Of a DNA stretch of 64,000 nt, positions 46,814 through 57,315 are shown in pieces. The stretch is from Catonia carolina (Eukaryota > Arthropoda > Insecta > Hemiptera > Achilidae), in the NCBI GenBank assembly GCA_035578175.1, contig JAQMRL010000001.1, forward strand, positions 372,675,720 to 372,739,719, written 5' to 3'. The notes under the pieces were generated by a model. That model had not been told where the DNA came from. It was given only the letters and a program-made list of their open reading frames with translations, and searched no databases. Made by a program: the position numbers and the translations under genes. Position 1 is the stretch's first letter, and every line of letters begins with the position of its first letter.

Positions 46814-47577
46814 TGAACAGAATATCTCAAAAATGGAACATTGTAAAAACTTGAAACTTAAGTCAGGTACCACTAGAGGACCCGACACGAACATTTTCAT
46901 CAAAATCGGTCAACCAAAAGTAATAGTTTATTCGTGTCATTTTACACTTTTTGCGATTTTCTCAAAAATGGCTCCTACGATTTTTTTAAATGGCCTCATT
47001 TACTAAATTTTTTATGCTCTACAAGGTAGAGTAGACGACATGTCTGCACAAATTCTTGGAAACGTTTTCTCATAAAAAAATTGTTTTTTAAGATTGTGAC
47101 TTTAATATGAATTTTAGCGCCAAAATGTGTATAATAAAGTTATAGAGAATTTAAAATCCAACAACTTTTATTTCAAACATTTTTTTGTATAACGCTAGTT
47201 AACCGTAATTAGCGATTTTCTGTTTTTTCTCACAAAAACATGTAAAAAAATCGATTTTTTTAAGATTTCAGCCTTAGAATGCATTTTATGACAAAAGTGT
47301 ATAATCATATTTATAGGAAATTAAAAGATCTTCAACTTCTATCTAAGCATTTTTCTCTACACAGCCTAGTTTAGCGTGAATGAGTGATTTTCCATATTTT
47401 TTAACCAAACTGAGGTTGATTTTCATTTTGCGTCTTACACTCATGATTAAAATAAGGTTATGTTTTTTGAGGTTAGTTTTTTGTTTATTTCTAATGTTTT
47501 ATTACTAATGTTAGGTTATATTGTTCATTATTGGCATTGGTAAGAGAAAGTTGTGTGAGTGTTTCACACCAGATTTT
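46585..47577 (+). mobile_element. HINE-like element, copy 4
   Basis: Full order of features with perfect 5' sub-terminal repeat ACTTTCTCTTGCC, an inverse near the 3' end with one change (GGTAAGAGAAAGT), and a perfect GTGTGA/TCACAC hairpin. The microsatellite is expanded to about 95 bases (46721-46815). Antisense in a CAP intron. Confidence 0.8.
46721..46815. repeat. Alternating purine-pyrimidine tract, (TG)n/(GC)n
   Basis: About 95 bases of nearly unbroken purine-pyrimidine alternation, with a 19-base pure GC run at 46779-46797 flanked by (TG)n. Such tracts are prone to Z-DNA. Several apparent reading frames here are artefacts of the repeat. Confidence 0.92.
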
Positions 47578-48025
47578 AGTCTTACAGTTGAATTGCAAGA
47601 AACTGACAATCTCTGAAAATTTGATTACATGGTTAGCCACAATAAAGTTCCAGTAGTCACGTTGGACCTCAGAGGTGCTGAGCACAGTTTATGTATTGTT
47701 TTAGTATATAGGTTAAACCTATCAGCACTGCCAACCAGCTACGTTGCCCTTTTTGTCAATTATATTCGTCTATACCAATTAACTTCCACATTTTTTACAC
47801 GCTTCCTGAAATCAGTATTTGTCACTCCAAGGTGCATATATCCATTGGTGTAAGTTTTGTTTCTTTGTATTCTGATGCAGTATTTAATTTAGTCTTAATT
47901 ACTTCTATCTAAATATAGTACTTTTCCATCCTGTTTTACCAACTCGTCAAAATTAATTCAACTTTTACAAAATCTTTCTATGAAACTAAGGTGTGATCTT
48001 ATTTGGTTGGTGTCGTCCAACCGAG

Positions 48026-48806
48026 GGGTAAGCGCACAGTGAACGGTGGTCGCAGGTGCTGATTCACGCTGGCGAGTATGCATAGTGGGAACATGTAATT
48101 ACGCGCTTAACCTTAATTCAGTTGTCGGTATTCAACATGAGTTCCAGTAGCAGCAGTGATGATGAATTATTTCTAAAGGAAAAAGTTTACACAAAATTGT
48201 TATCATTTAAAGACGATATCATGAGTGACAATAAAAACAGAAAAATTGAACAGCGAGTATCATCATCTTTTTCTGCAATTAAAAAAAGATAGAGACAGGT
48301 TTTTTAAATACTTGAGAATGACTCTGGAAACATTAATTTTATATTGTCAAAAGTAGAACGTCATTTACAAAAACCATGCTGCAACTTGCACAGGCAACCA
48401 ATATTACCGGAAGAAAGACTTGTGATTACTTTGAGATACATATTTTGAACATTTTGACTACCAGTATTTAATATTATAAAGCAGTGTTTGGCCAGTAAAT
48501 CTTTTAAATTTATTTTTATAAACCTATGTTATAATTAATTAACAAGTTGTTATTATTTATGAATACGTATTATACGATGCCAAGTACACTTTAACAACCT
48601 GCCAGAAAGCAGCAAGCAGGTTTATACAAAAGAAACCTGTGAGCTAATATGCGCAGATGATCAACACCCAGGCTTCCTCACCAGCGTTTACTGTGAGATG
48701 TCCGATTAAAATATAATGGCATATTCCTACTAGCAGGCTCCCGCCTGCTAGTGACATGCGTTCACTAGTAGTGTAACAGAGACCTGCGTTCACTGTGCGC
48801 ATACCC
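48026..48806 (+). mobile_element. PIF/Harbinger derivative, 781 bp
   Basis: Ends GGGTAAGCGCACAGTGAACG (left) and CGTTCACTGTGCGCATACCC (right) are inverted with one mismatch. The adjoining triplets GAG/TAG do not form a clean target duplication. It holds a transposase start only. The right end contains a hairpin CTAGCAGGC/GCCTGCTAG. Confidence 0.85.
48137..48292 (+). pseudogene. Harbinger transposase N-terminal fragment
   Basis: The ATG-led frame MSSSSSDDELFLKEKVYTKL ... stops at codon 52. Beyond it, frameshifted pieces FFKYLRMTLET and QPILPEERLVITLRYIF (to about 48445) match the start of the Harbinger nuclease (F-x-x-x-x-R-M; S-P-E-E-R-L-x-I-T-L-R-Y). The DDE core is missing. Confidence 0.75.
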
Positions 48807-49528
48807 TAGGGCTGCCAAAAGTCCTTCACGAAACACTTACAGAGGTTACAATTATCAGTTCAACAAACACTCACAATTGCAGCTACAAGCTCTTTGGAAA
48901 CAATCATGTAGGTTTAATAAAAAGATTTTGTCAACTACCTCTTCATGAAATTCAAAAATAAGAATACAACGTATGTGTGCGTTTATTGTGAAAATATTTG
49001 TGCTAGAGCTACATAGTGTTTATTAGTGTAGACTGTAAAATACATTTAATAAAAATAAATAATGATCAGGAGGTTAGGTTGTAACAAGTACTAACATTTT
49101 AGGTTTAGATCATTTTACTTAATGGTTTTATTGGGTACTTTAATAATAATTACGATCCGTAGCACGAAGTTACTTATGTTGCATAAACATTTTCATATTT
49201 TTTTGCTTTCTTGTAAACTTTTATTATTTTTCTTGCTTTTTGTATTTTTACATTTAAAATATTTTAGCGTTAGTTATTTTGATTATTCCTTGAAAACAAA
49301 AATTATAAATTGATTAAATGTGCATTGATGTTTAAAATTTAGTAAGATTGCACCTGTCAGGGTTTGTAAATTGATGTGATTAACCGTATGGTTAATCAAA
49401 TTGCTAAACATTTTCATTGACAGTTAAAGAAGAGAAATTGGGAATTTACATTCCATATTAATTTTTTTCATATATTATACTAAGAGGTTATACTGTTGTA
49501 ATAACTAGAATAACTAGAATAACTAGAA

Positions 49529-49668
49529 CCTCCTGGAACCTCCTGGCTACGGAACCTGCGAGAGTGGTTTAATTTGTCATCCATCGACCTATTTAGAGCT
49601 ACAGTTTCCAAGGTCAGGATTGCCATGATGCTAGCACACCTTCGTAATGGAGATGCTACATGAAGAAG
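49529..49668 (+). mobile_element. Minimal RTE LINE insertion, 140 bp
   Basis: It encodes only SWLRNLREWFNLSSIDLFRA and TVSKVRIAMMLAHLRNGDAT, then stop and the short GAAGAA end. AATAACTAGAA occurs on both sides (49518-49528 and 49669-49679), a perfect 11-bp target duplication. The duplication on the left is part of three tandem AATAACTAG units. Same family as the copies at 38877 and 30176. Confidence 0.9.
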
Positions 49669-50282
49669 AATAACTAGAAGAATGATAATGGTTATCAGGT
49701 AAGACAACACAGCCTCATGTCACCACTGAAACCTAAACAAATACTTTGTGACTGCAGTACTGGTTGCAAAGAAGAACCAAACTAGTTTTGTTTCCAAAGT
49801 TTAAATAATCATAAATAAATCACAAATTTTTCAGATCCTGTAAACTCATGTAACTATTTTGTGAAATAAGTAAAATTTATTAATTGCTATTATTTTACTT
49901 CTGAAATGGACTACTCTTCTATTTTTAAAAGGAAACTAATTTGGAGGAAAATGTTTCAAATCTCAAAAGATAGAGTTTTAAAATTACCAATTAGTTTACA
50001 TAACTATGTTTGGGGGTGAAGCTGATTGGTCCACGTCCTGCCCCTGGATAGCTGCAATTAGCAGTGAACTGAGCATCAGCCAACCGAGTGATTGCCGGTA
50101 TAAGCAATCCCCCACTCACTGGCCAACGGCTTAGGGTGGATGAGCTGGTGAGTGAAGGGCACTCTTTTGTCCTGGGGTCGGGAAACTGGCCCCAAAGGCG
50201 GATGAACTAAGGAATTAGTCAACAGCATAAGGATTCAGAAGGCAACGGGAAACCACTGAATTAAAGATCTTCATGATATCCC

Positions 50283-51407
50283 ATGACAATCACAATGACC
50301 ATAATGATGGATGCGTTAAACTCGAAATTTTCCGGAGGTATAAATAGTTCCCCAATCGGATCTCCGGGGGGGACAGTGTTAAATGGCAACAATAAGGAAG
50401 AGAACAAAATTAATTTGCGGAAGAAAGTGAACATCGGTACATGGAATGTAAGAAGTTTGTATGAGGCTGGAAAACTAACCAATTTGATACAAGAAATGGA
50501 TAGGTTAAAAATAGACGTCCTTGGCGTGGCCGAGACATGGTGGCCAGATGTAGGAAAGTGTGTAACCCAAGGAAAGGTCATGTTCTACTCAGGAAATCAA
50601 GAAAGTAATCACCGGAAAGGGGTTGGAATAATAATTGCAGAAAAGTTGTCCTCATCGGTAGTTGGTTTCCTGCCACATTCAGATCGTATGGCATTACTCA
50701 AACTGAAAGCACACCCTGTTAACATTAACATCATTCAGGTATACGCCCCTACATCGGAAGCATCAGAAGATGAAATAGAGGAATTTTATGAGCAATTGAA
50801 ACAGCTGATGAACAAAAACATTAAGAAACATGAAATTAACCTTACAATGGGCGACTTCAACTCAAAAATAGGAAAGGGGATGCCAAATGAATTAATAGGT
50901 CCTTATGGATTGGGAAGGAGGAATGATCGGGGTGAGCGATTGTATCAGTTCTGTCAGGAGGAGCAAATGAGGGTAACAAATACTTGGTTCAAGCTGCCAC
51001 CCAGGCGTCTATATACATGGAAAGCGCCAGCAGACTGTCCTAACAATATAATTAGAAATCAAATAGACTACATCTTGATTAATAAGCGTTTTGGAACATC
51101 AATTACAAGGACATGCACACACCCAGGAGCTGACGTCCCATCTGACCACGTCCTTCTCAAAACAGAATTAAAGATAAAGCTTACTAATATGAAAAAACAG
51201 AAACAAAAACCAAGAATAGATTATGATAGGCTTAAAGACGAGAACATCAAAGATGGAGTGGCCAAAAAGTTGAATGATGCATTGACAATGTTGGTGAGAT
51301 CACAATCAGCAGACGAAGAGACCTTGGATGGCGCTTGGAGGAATATGGAGGAGCAGATCATGGATGTGGCGCAAAAGGAAATAGGATATAGACAAAAGAT
51401 CAAATGA
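50283..51407 (+). CDS. RTE ORF, first part: AP-like endonuclease
   Basis: 374 codons. Endonuclease/exonuclease/phosphatase landmarks are all visible: NIGTWNVRSL (about residues 50-59), the catalytic Glu in GVAETWW (about 80-86), QVYAPTSEA (about 151), GDFNSKIG (about 190, Asp and Asn), and the terminal PSDHVLL (about 285, Ser-Asp-His). The domain nicks target DNA to prime reverse transcription. The frame ends at TGA 51405-51407 after YRQKIK. The same frame is open again directly afterwards, so this stop splits an originally continuous protein. The start ATG at 50283 is the first in frame after the 5' UTR. Confidence 0.93.
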   Translation: MTITMTIMMDALNSKFSGGINSSPIGSPGGTVLNGNNKEENKINLRKKVNIGTWNVRSLYEAGKLTNLIQEMDRLKIDVLGVAETWWPDVGKCVTQGKVMFYSGNQESNHRKGVGIIIAEKLSSSVVGFLPHSDRMALLKLKAHPVNINIIQVYAPTSEASEDEIEEFYEQLKQLMNKNIKKHEINLTMGDFNSKIGKGMPNELIGPYGLGRRNDRGERLYQFCQEEQMRVTNTWFKLPPRRLYTWKAPADCPNNIIRNQIDYILINKRFGTSITRTCTHPGADVPSDHVLLKTELKIKLTNMKKQKQKPRIDYDRLKDENIKDGVAKKLNDALTMLVRSQSADEETLDGAWRNMEEQIMDVAQKEIGYRQKIK

Positions 51408-51416
51408 AAAAATTGG

Positions 51417-53303
51417 ATGACAAACGAAATATTGGCAATGTTTGAGGAGAGAAGAAAATACAAGTGCCAAGGAAACCAAAACGGGTATAGAATGTTGCAA
51501 AATGCCATAAGAAAAGAAATAAGAGTGGCAAAAAACAAGTGGCTGAGGGAGCAGTGCGAGGAGTTGGAATGCCTGCAGGAACGGCACGATGATTATAATC
51601 TGCATAGGAAATTAAAGGAGGTAGCTGGGATATATAGGAAAATGACTTTCTCTAACATTCAGGATGAGCATGGACAGATGGCACATGATATCGGAGATAA
51701 GAAAGCAATATGGGAGCGATATATTGCCAATCTCTTTGCAGATGAAAGACCTCAGTTGGAGAATAACCTTGAGGGTGGAAATGATCTATCTGGGCCTGCA
51801 ATTACAATTGAAGAAATTATTAGAGCATTAAAAACCTCAAAAAATGGGAAAGCAGTTGGACCGGATCAGGTACCAGTTGAGATGCTCAAGTTACTTGACA
51901 ATGAGGGTGTTAAGATGCTTCAAAGGTTTTTCAATCAAATTTATGATAGGGGAAAATTCCCAGTCAGATGGCTTGCATCTCTTTTCATCCCACTTCCAAA
52001 AAAGAGTAATGCAACCAAATGTGAGGAGCACAGACTTATCAGCATAATGAGTCATACTCTTAAAATTTTTCTCAAGGTTATCCAATACAGAATCTCCACA
52101 AAGTGTGAAAGTGATATGGGATCCTCCCAGTTTGGCTTTAAAAGGGGTCTTGGTACGAGAGAAGCACTGGTAGCAATCCAGGTACTGGTTCAGAAATGCT
52201 ACGACCAGGGGAAAAATGTAATCTTGTGCTTCATAGATTACGAAAAAGCATTTGACAAGGTACAACATAGTAAACTTGTTCAAATATTGAGAGGACTTGA
52301 CATAGATCAAAGGGATGTCCGATGTATAGAGGACTTATACTGGAATCAAACGGCTGCAGTGAGGATTGACAATGAAACTACAGAGGCACAGAGTATTGTT
52401 AGAGGTGTGAGACAGGGATGTGTCCTCTCCCCACTCCTGTTCAACTTGTATTCAGAAAGCATTTTCCAAGAAGCACTCGAAGGACAACAGTTGGGCATCA
52501 AAGTGAACGGCACATGGATCAACAATGTACGGTATGCGGATGACACGGTTCTTGTGGCGGATAACATGAATGACCTTCAACATCTCCTCAACACAGTTGC
52601 AGTGCATAGCAAAGGTATGGGAGGAGATATCAACGTAAGAAAGACAAAGTTCTTAATAATTACTCGCAAACCAGATGAGTTTCAGAATTCAAAGCTAAAG
52701 CTCAACAATGAAGACATAGAGCGTGTGAAGAAATTCAACTATTTAGGAACTTGGTTATGTGAAGACTGGTCATCAGATGTGGAAATCAAGTGTCGAATAG
52801 AGAAGGCACGGAGTGCATTTATAAGGTTCAGAAGCATCCTCACAAACACGGAATTTGACCTCAACCTTAAAATACGATTCACAAAATGCTATGTATGGTC
52901 GGTACTTTTGTATGGCATGGAGGGTTGGACGCTGAAGGTTAACACCATGAACAGGTTGGAAGCATTTGAAATGTGGATCTACCGAAGAATCCTGAAGGTT
53001 CCATGGACGGCAAAAATAACCAATGAGGAGATTCTGGAGAGGATAGGAAGGAAACGGGAACTGATGAGCACCATAAAAAGAAGGAAGACCGCTTATCTGG
53101 GACATGTGATGCGCAATGAGAGGTACCATCTGCTGCAACTGATAATTGAGGGGAAGATAGAGGGACGGAGAGGAGTAGGCAGAAGGAGGATGTCGTGGCT
53201 GCAGAATATCAAGCAATGGACAGGGATGGAGGCCGCAGGAGACATAATACACACGTGTGGTGACAGGGAAAAGTGGTCAGCGGTGATCGCAAACATCCAT
53301 TAA
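51417..53303 (+). CDS. RTE ORF, second part: reverse transcriptase and C-terminal region
   Basis: 628 codons, in the same frame as the endonuclease part and separated from it by the TGA and three sense codons. RT motifs in order: NGKAVGPDQVPVEML (about 143-157), a fingers segment FIPLPKKSN, FIDYEKAFDKV (272), GVRQGCVLSPLLFNLY (about 330-345), YADD (373-376, both aspartates intact), and KFNYLGTWL (about 440). LLYGMEGWTL then opens the C-terminal region with SWLQNIKQW. Without the TGA the protein would be about 1,006 residues, normal for RTE. The Met at 51417 is not a natural start. Confidence 0.93.
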   Translation: MTNEILAMFEERRKYKCQGNQNGYRMLQNAIRKEIRVAKNKWLREQCEELECLQERHDDYNLHRKLKEVAGIYRKMTFSNIQDEHGQMAHDIGDKKAIWERYIANLFADERPQLENNLEGGNDLSGPAITIEEIIRALKTSKNGKAVGPDQVPVEMLKLLDNEGVKMLQRFFNQIYDRGKFPVRWLASLFIPLPKKSNATKCEEHRLISIMSHTLKIFLKVIQYRISTKCESDMGSSQFGFKRGLGTREALVAIQVLVQKCYDQGKNVILCFIDYEKAFDKVQHSKLVQILRGLDIDQRDVRCIEDLYWNQTAAVRIDNETTEAQSIVRGVRQGCVLSPLLFNLYSESIFQEALEGQQLGIKVNGTWINNVRYADDTVLVADNMNDLQHLLNTVAVHSKGMGGDINVRKTKFLIITRKPDEFQNSKLKLNNEDIERVKKFNYLGTWLCEDWSSDVEIKCRIEKARSAFIRFRSILTNTEFDLNLKIRFTKCYVWSVLLYGMEGWTLKVNTMNRLEAFEMWIYRRILKVPWTAKITNEEILERIGRKRELMSTIKRRKTAYLGHVMRNERYHLLQLIIEGKIEGRRGVGRRRMSWLQNIKQWTGMEAAGDIIHTCGDREKWSAVIANIH

Positions 53304-53390
53304 TGGATAGCAGACAAAGAAGAAGAAGAACTATGTTTTAACAAATTTTTATTTAAATTATCAAATAATATGCTTATGAGAAAAAGTTAC

Positions 53391-53502
53391 CTTTGACTAG
53401 AGAGAGTTCTAAGTGTGTTTGAGCTTGAAAGTTAAATTTGGCTCTGGCTTGACCTTCACTTGGTCTCTTTGGTGTGGTTCGAATTCCATCATAAGGTATG
53501 AT
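53391..53502 (-). CDS. CAP: CAP exon: linker and first half of SH3-2
   Basis: 112 bp encoding IIPYDGIRTTPKRPSEGQ, then the SH3 start ARAKFNFQAQTHLELSLVK. The RT-loop acidic position is present (HLELS). Phase 0 in and phase 1 out. The donor is G|GTAACT, with an RTE insertion starting 53-62 bases further on. Confidence 0.96.
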
Positions 53503-53959
53503 CTAAAAAAGAAAAACAAATCACAAAACTTATCAATTATACTAATTATTGCATTTTAAAAATCCACTGTAGAAATTTAAATGCCATCCAATGTTAACAA
53601 TTACCAAGAATAATTACAAGGCTAAAGTCACTATTCTGAACAAATAACTTCAATCAGTAAAAGTAACAGTCCTATTCAAGAATTCAGTTCACACAAAAGG
53701 TATTAAGTTTTATTCAGATATAAATAATCTGGTCTTCATTTCTTTAAAAAATTACGTTTTACAAATTTTTTACAATATGCGCCAATTAGTGAAAATGTAG
53801 ATAAACATAAAGCTGAAAATTTTTCATGATAAAATTCAGGCGCACTTTTGTATTGAAAATAAAAAAGTTAATAACTTACAGCATAAAATATTTATGGCAC
53901 ATTATTTTTTTTGTTTAATTAAATTAATATTAAACTACACCATAATAAATAAAATACTG

Positions 53960-54400
53960 GGAATTTAGTTATTCTCAAAACCCTTCACTACTCTCAGAAA
54001 CCTTATTTCCGCCTCCTGCAACTTATTTCGCTCCCGCTTTGAAATTGTCGACACCTCATTTACATATAGTATCACGGGTATCTCCATCGTTTTATATAAC
54101 TTTAAACGTGTTTCTTTCCTAGTCTTATGCTTGAATGTCTTATGTAACATCCCATAAATATTCTTAAACCTATTTAGTTTATTTGTCACGTCCTGTTTGT
54201 GTGTGAAAGACGTATCACATCCCAAATATTTAACATTGGATACCTGCTTTAAAATGTTCCCATTAATTTTTACATTTGATCTTGCTGGGAATTTTTCTAG
54301 AAACACCATTACTTTAATCTTTTGAGGATATTATCAAATAGTAATCAGCACAAATGCTTTGATCTATTATAATGTAAATTTAAAAAGATCGAGAAATATT
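53960..54400 (-). pseudogene. Jockey/RTE-like LINE fragment, post-RT region
   Basis: A 114-codon minus-strand frame: MVFLEKFPARSNVKINGNIL, QVSNVKYLGCDTSF, NRFKNIYGMLHKTFKHKTRK, a damaged version of the V-P-x-L-L-Y-G-S-E motif (IPVILYVNEVSTIS), and EIRFLRVVKG. This is the conserved region following the RT in several insect non-LTR elements. Both ends are truncated. It is sense to CAP but has no matching splice sites, so it is intronic. Confidence 0.85.
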
Positions 54401-54437
54401 TGATATATCAGATTTTTTAAAAATTCAAAATACCAAC

Positions 54438-54552
54438 CTCGACATAATTTATAGGGAATAAACCAATCATGGCATTGTGTTCTCCTTCGTACCAATTTTT
54501 GTCAATCTGTCGTCTAACAAATATAACATCACCTCGGCGGAACGTTAACTCT
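54438..54552 (-). CDS. CAP: CAP exon: second part of SH3-1
   Basis: 115 bp encoding ELTFRRGDVIFVRRQIDKNW then YEGEHNAMIGLFPINYVE, strongly like SH3-1 of SORBS proteins (R-Q-I-D-x-N-W-Y-E-G-E-H). Acceptor TTGTAG. The donor GAG|GTTGGT is poor but keeps phase 0 with the next exon. A GTATTT four bases on is an alternative that would break the frame. Confidence 0.96.
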
Positions 54553-54759
54553 CTACAACAGAAAACAAAATTACACAAACATATAGTTGCTGATTTTTAA
54601 TAAAATGTTACAAATACAAATCAAAATGATAAATAAATTACGGTGATTTATAACTTAATAATCACTGATTTTTTGGTATTCATATAAAATTAAGAAAGAA
54701 GAAATCAATATTATTTATATTGCAATATATTCATACCCCATAGAAATTATTATTATTTC

Positions 54760-55065
54760 TATTATTACATAGTTCAATCCTTAGCCAACCTAAGTTGGAA
54801 TAGATCATGTCAAATAACATAAAGATACATAAAACAAATTAATTAAAACTTAAATAAAAAACAAAAGCCCATCAATCATCATCAACCTGTACCTCAATGT
54901 GATCATTCAAATATTTGTCGATTGTATAATAGGCTTTTTCTGTTAATAAATTTCTCAATTTTATCTCAAATTCCTTATGATTTAAGTTTTTAAGGGATTC
55001 AGGAAACCTATTTAAAAGATAAGTAGATAACTCAGCCAACTACAAGGCATGAAAACTGCAAGAGA
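54760..55065 (-). pseudogene. CR1/Jockey-like LINE 3' end
   Basis: The minus-strand frame reads NRFPESLKNLNHKEFEIKLR, NLLTEKAYYTIDKYLND, then stop. This is the terminal segment common to several LINE clades (F-x-x-x-L-K-x-x-L-x-x-x-A-Y-Y-S-V-x-E-x-L). It is followed by a ~120-bp 3' UTR ending in AATAATAATAATTT. Intronic in CAP. Confidence 0.7.
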
Positions 55066-57174
55066 AAGATAAGTAACTTACAATTGCAGTAAATAATTAT
55101 TGTTTCCGATACATGGTCTCAACAGAATGCATATTTATGACACTGTAGGTCTGACAAAGAATAATAATTTCTCATCCTTTATCATAGTCTTGCACTTCTG
55201 GTACAAAATATGCATTGATCAACTTATTATTTTATTTCTGTAACAATGATTATTCCGCAATTATGTCAATAGACATTGCATTTATGTATTAACAGCAATA
55301 TTGGACAGATTTGGAACAGTGGATGAAGAAAATAATAAAGTTACAGAAAATTATACTAATAACTACAACTATAAACTTAAGCAAGGATAACAATTTCAGA
55401 TTGTCATTTTACAACTGTCTGCTCAAATTATCATTATGAGTACAAAAATATGATGACAAAAGCTATGATTTGAAACCGTTAAATAAATTCTTTTATAAAT
55501 TCTTCTTTCTTTTATAAATTCTTTTATGATTAATATCATTTTTATTATTTAAAAATTTCTATTGTTAACACTTTGAATCATCTGCAAACAAGCATTCACT
55601 GCAAGCTTTAACATCATCAAGGAAAATGAATCAAGTACATTATAAGACAATGATTTCACAATGAATATTATTGATTGTAATAAGATATTACAAAAGAGTG
55701 TGATATTTGTACAAAGTAGATTTTCAGTAACTGCAACAACTACAAGTAAAAATTTACATTATTTTAAGTGTGTTAATGGTTTGCTTGTTAACAAAGTCTG
55801 ACTGGCAAATATGAATAATTAAAGCTTTATTTCCAGTGTTTAGTTAACTGGGCAAAAGTATAGCACATATCTTGTATTCAGTACTTGAATTTAATTGCGT
55901 TATTAAAATGATATTAGAGCCTAACTCAACAATTTCAAAGAAGGGTCATTTGGAATAAGCGAATACATTAACATTCAAACAGGATCAATAAACCTTAAAA
56001 TTTCTCAAGTACATATTCAAACATGCTAATTCCTATTCTAATATTAGGAAAATCCCTTGTCATGAGATTTTTATTTTAGCAATAATTGACGTAAACGGCC
56101 AAAATATTGTCTTTCACAGTTAATTTTGTCCTCAATTACTTTTTTTTTCAACAATTTCAATTACAATAAATTTCCTGTAGTGCCCGCCACGAAAGAAGTC
56201 TGTTGTCTTTAAAGAGCTCTATTTAAAAACTGACCAAACAGAAAATTTCTAATGCCACAACAAATTAAAGCCTGTTCTTTCCTGCGTTAACTTATTTAAC
56301 TTAAATTTTTTTTATATAAACATTTGTCGGAGGTACAGCAATTTCTGCATAAGTACCCAGTTCTTACCCGGTTACTGTTGGTGTACTTTTTAAACGTCTG
56401 TTACTTTATCCAGGCTTTACATAAAAATTTTGGGGTTTAAGTATGTTAAACATCACAGTTTTTTCTGTAAAATCAATATTCAAAAAGTAAAATCTCATTT
56501 TCCATTTTAATATGGCAGTCATTTATAAAAAGTGCTGTTTTGGCTCCACGAGACATTGGGAAATAATTTTTCGACTGAACTAAGGATTTTTACAACAGTA
56601 TTGTGACAAGTATAGAAGACTCTTGCATTTATAAATTACAAATTAAATATAAATGAAATCGCAATGGAAATAGAACATTTTATTAAATTGGATAATGGGC
56701 AACTGGTCTTCACAGCGGACTTCTTTCGTGGTGAGCATTACAGTAAAATTAGTTCATTATCATCTGAAAAAACTCATTTCTTCTATGAATATTTAGTTCA
56801 ACTAATGCTTATTTCCAGCAATGTATGTAAAACCTTTTAGGACTTGCAAGCACTTCTAAATAAGTTACTGGACACAAGTCATTTGTTTATAGTAACAAAC
56901 TGTAAATCCTCTTAAATTTGATAATTTTTTAAATTCAGTAAAGTATTCCAGAGGGCTAATACTATACTAAAAGAAATACTGTGTGCTAAACAGGTTACTG
57001 ATGATGTTAAGTAATACATTTTAAATTGAATTTACAGCACAAATATTTAAAATTTATATGTTTATCCATGTACATAAATCTACAAAATTCACTCTACAGT
57101 AAAGTTTGTCATTGCTGCTTGATTCATCAATATTAGAAAATTATAAAAATAAAATATATTAATTGGTTACAAAC
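55066..57174. other. CAP intron, no feature recognised
   Basis: AT-rich intron sequence without repeat ends, exon-like frames or RNA genes that I can recognise. Confidence 0.5.
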
Positions 57175-57315
57175 CTTGATGATTGTCCAACAAAATTATA
57201 TAAAGCTCGAGCAACAAGTTTTGGCTCAGGTGTTAAATCTCTTGGTTTTGTAGGGCTGACATCATCTAAAAAGTCATCATAACGATTTAGAGGAATAGGA
57301 GATTTTTGAGATGGG
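57175..57315 (-). CDS. CAP: CAP exon: pre-SH3 linker and start of SH3-1
   Basis: 141 bp encoding PSQKSPIPLNRYDDFLDDVS, PTKPRDLTPE and PKLVARALYNFVGQSS, ending with the first strand of SH3-1. The P-I-P-L-N-R-Y-D-D segment is, to my knowledge, highly conserved in insect CAP. TTACAG acceptor with a long T-run, GTTTGT donor. Phase 2 on both sides. Confidence 0.96.

Larger units (their letters stand above)
50012..53328 (+). mobile_element. RTE LINE, full length, 3,317 bp
   Basis: Flanked by a 10-bp target duplication AACTATGTTT (50002-50011 and 53329-53338). A 270-base 5' UTR precedes one long frame with an endonuclease and a reverse transcriptase. The 3' UTR is tiny and ends in (GAA)n, all typical of the RTE clade. 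It lies antisense in the CAP intron, 62 bases from the splice donor of the neighbouring exon. Confidence 0.95.
46469..53390 (-). other. CAP 6.9-kb intron that splits SH3-2
   Basis: About three quarters is transposon sequence: a HINE-like copy (46585-47577), a Harbinger derivative (48026-48806), a 140-bp RTE stub (49529-49668) and a full-length RTE (50012-53328). The remaining stretches (47580-48020 and 48810-49490) show nothing recognisable. Confidence 0.85.

Noticed and set aside
46583..47006. Overlapping open frames around the TG/GC tract (46583-46903 minus, 46624-46854 and 46713-47006 plus)
   Set aside because: They exist because a dinucleotide repeat is open in several frames. The peptides are Cys/Val/Arg or His/Thr repeats without any domain.
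52773..53252. 159-codon minus-strand frame within the RTE
   Set aside because: Antisense shadow of the RT/C-terminal coding region. No homology in its own frame.
51417..53303. Two-ORF LINE with a natural stop between ORFs
   Set aside because: The second frame is in phase with the first, begins 9 bases after the stop, and starts mid-domain. RTE elements normally have one long frame here, so the TGA is best read as a lesion.
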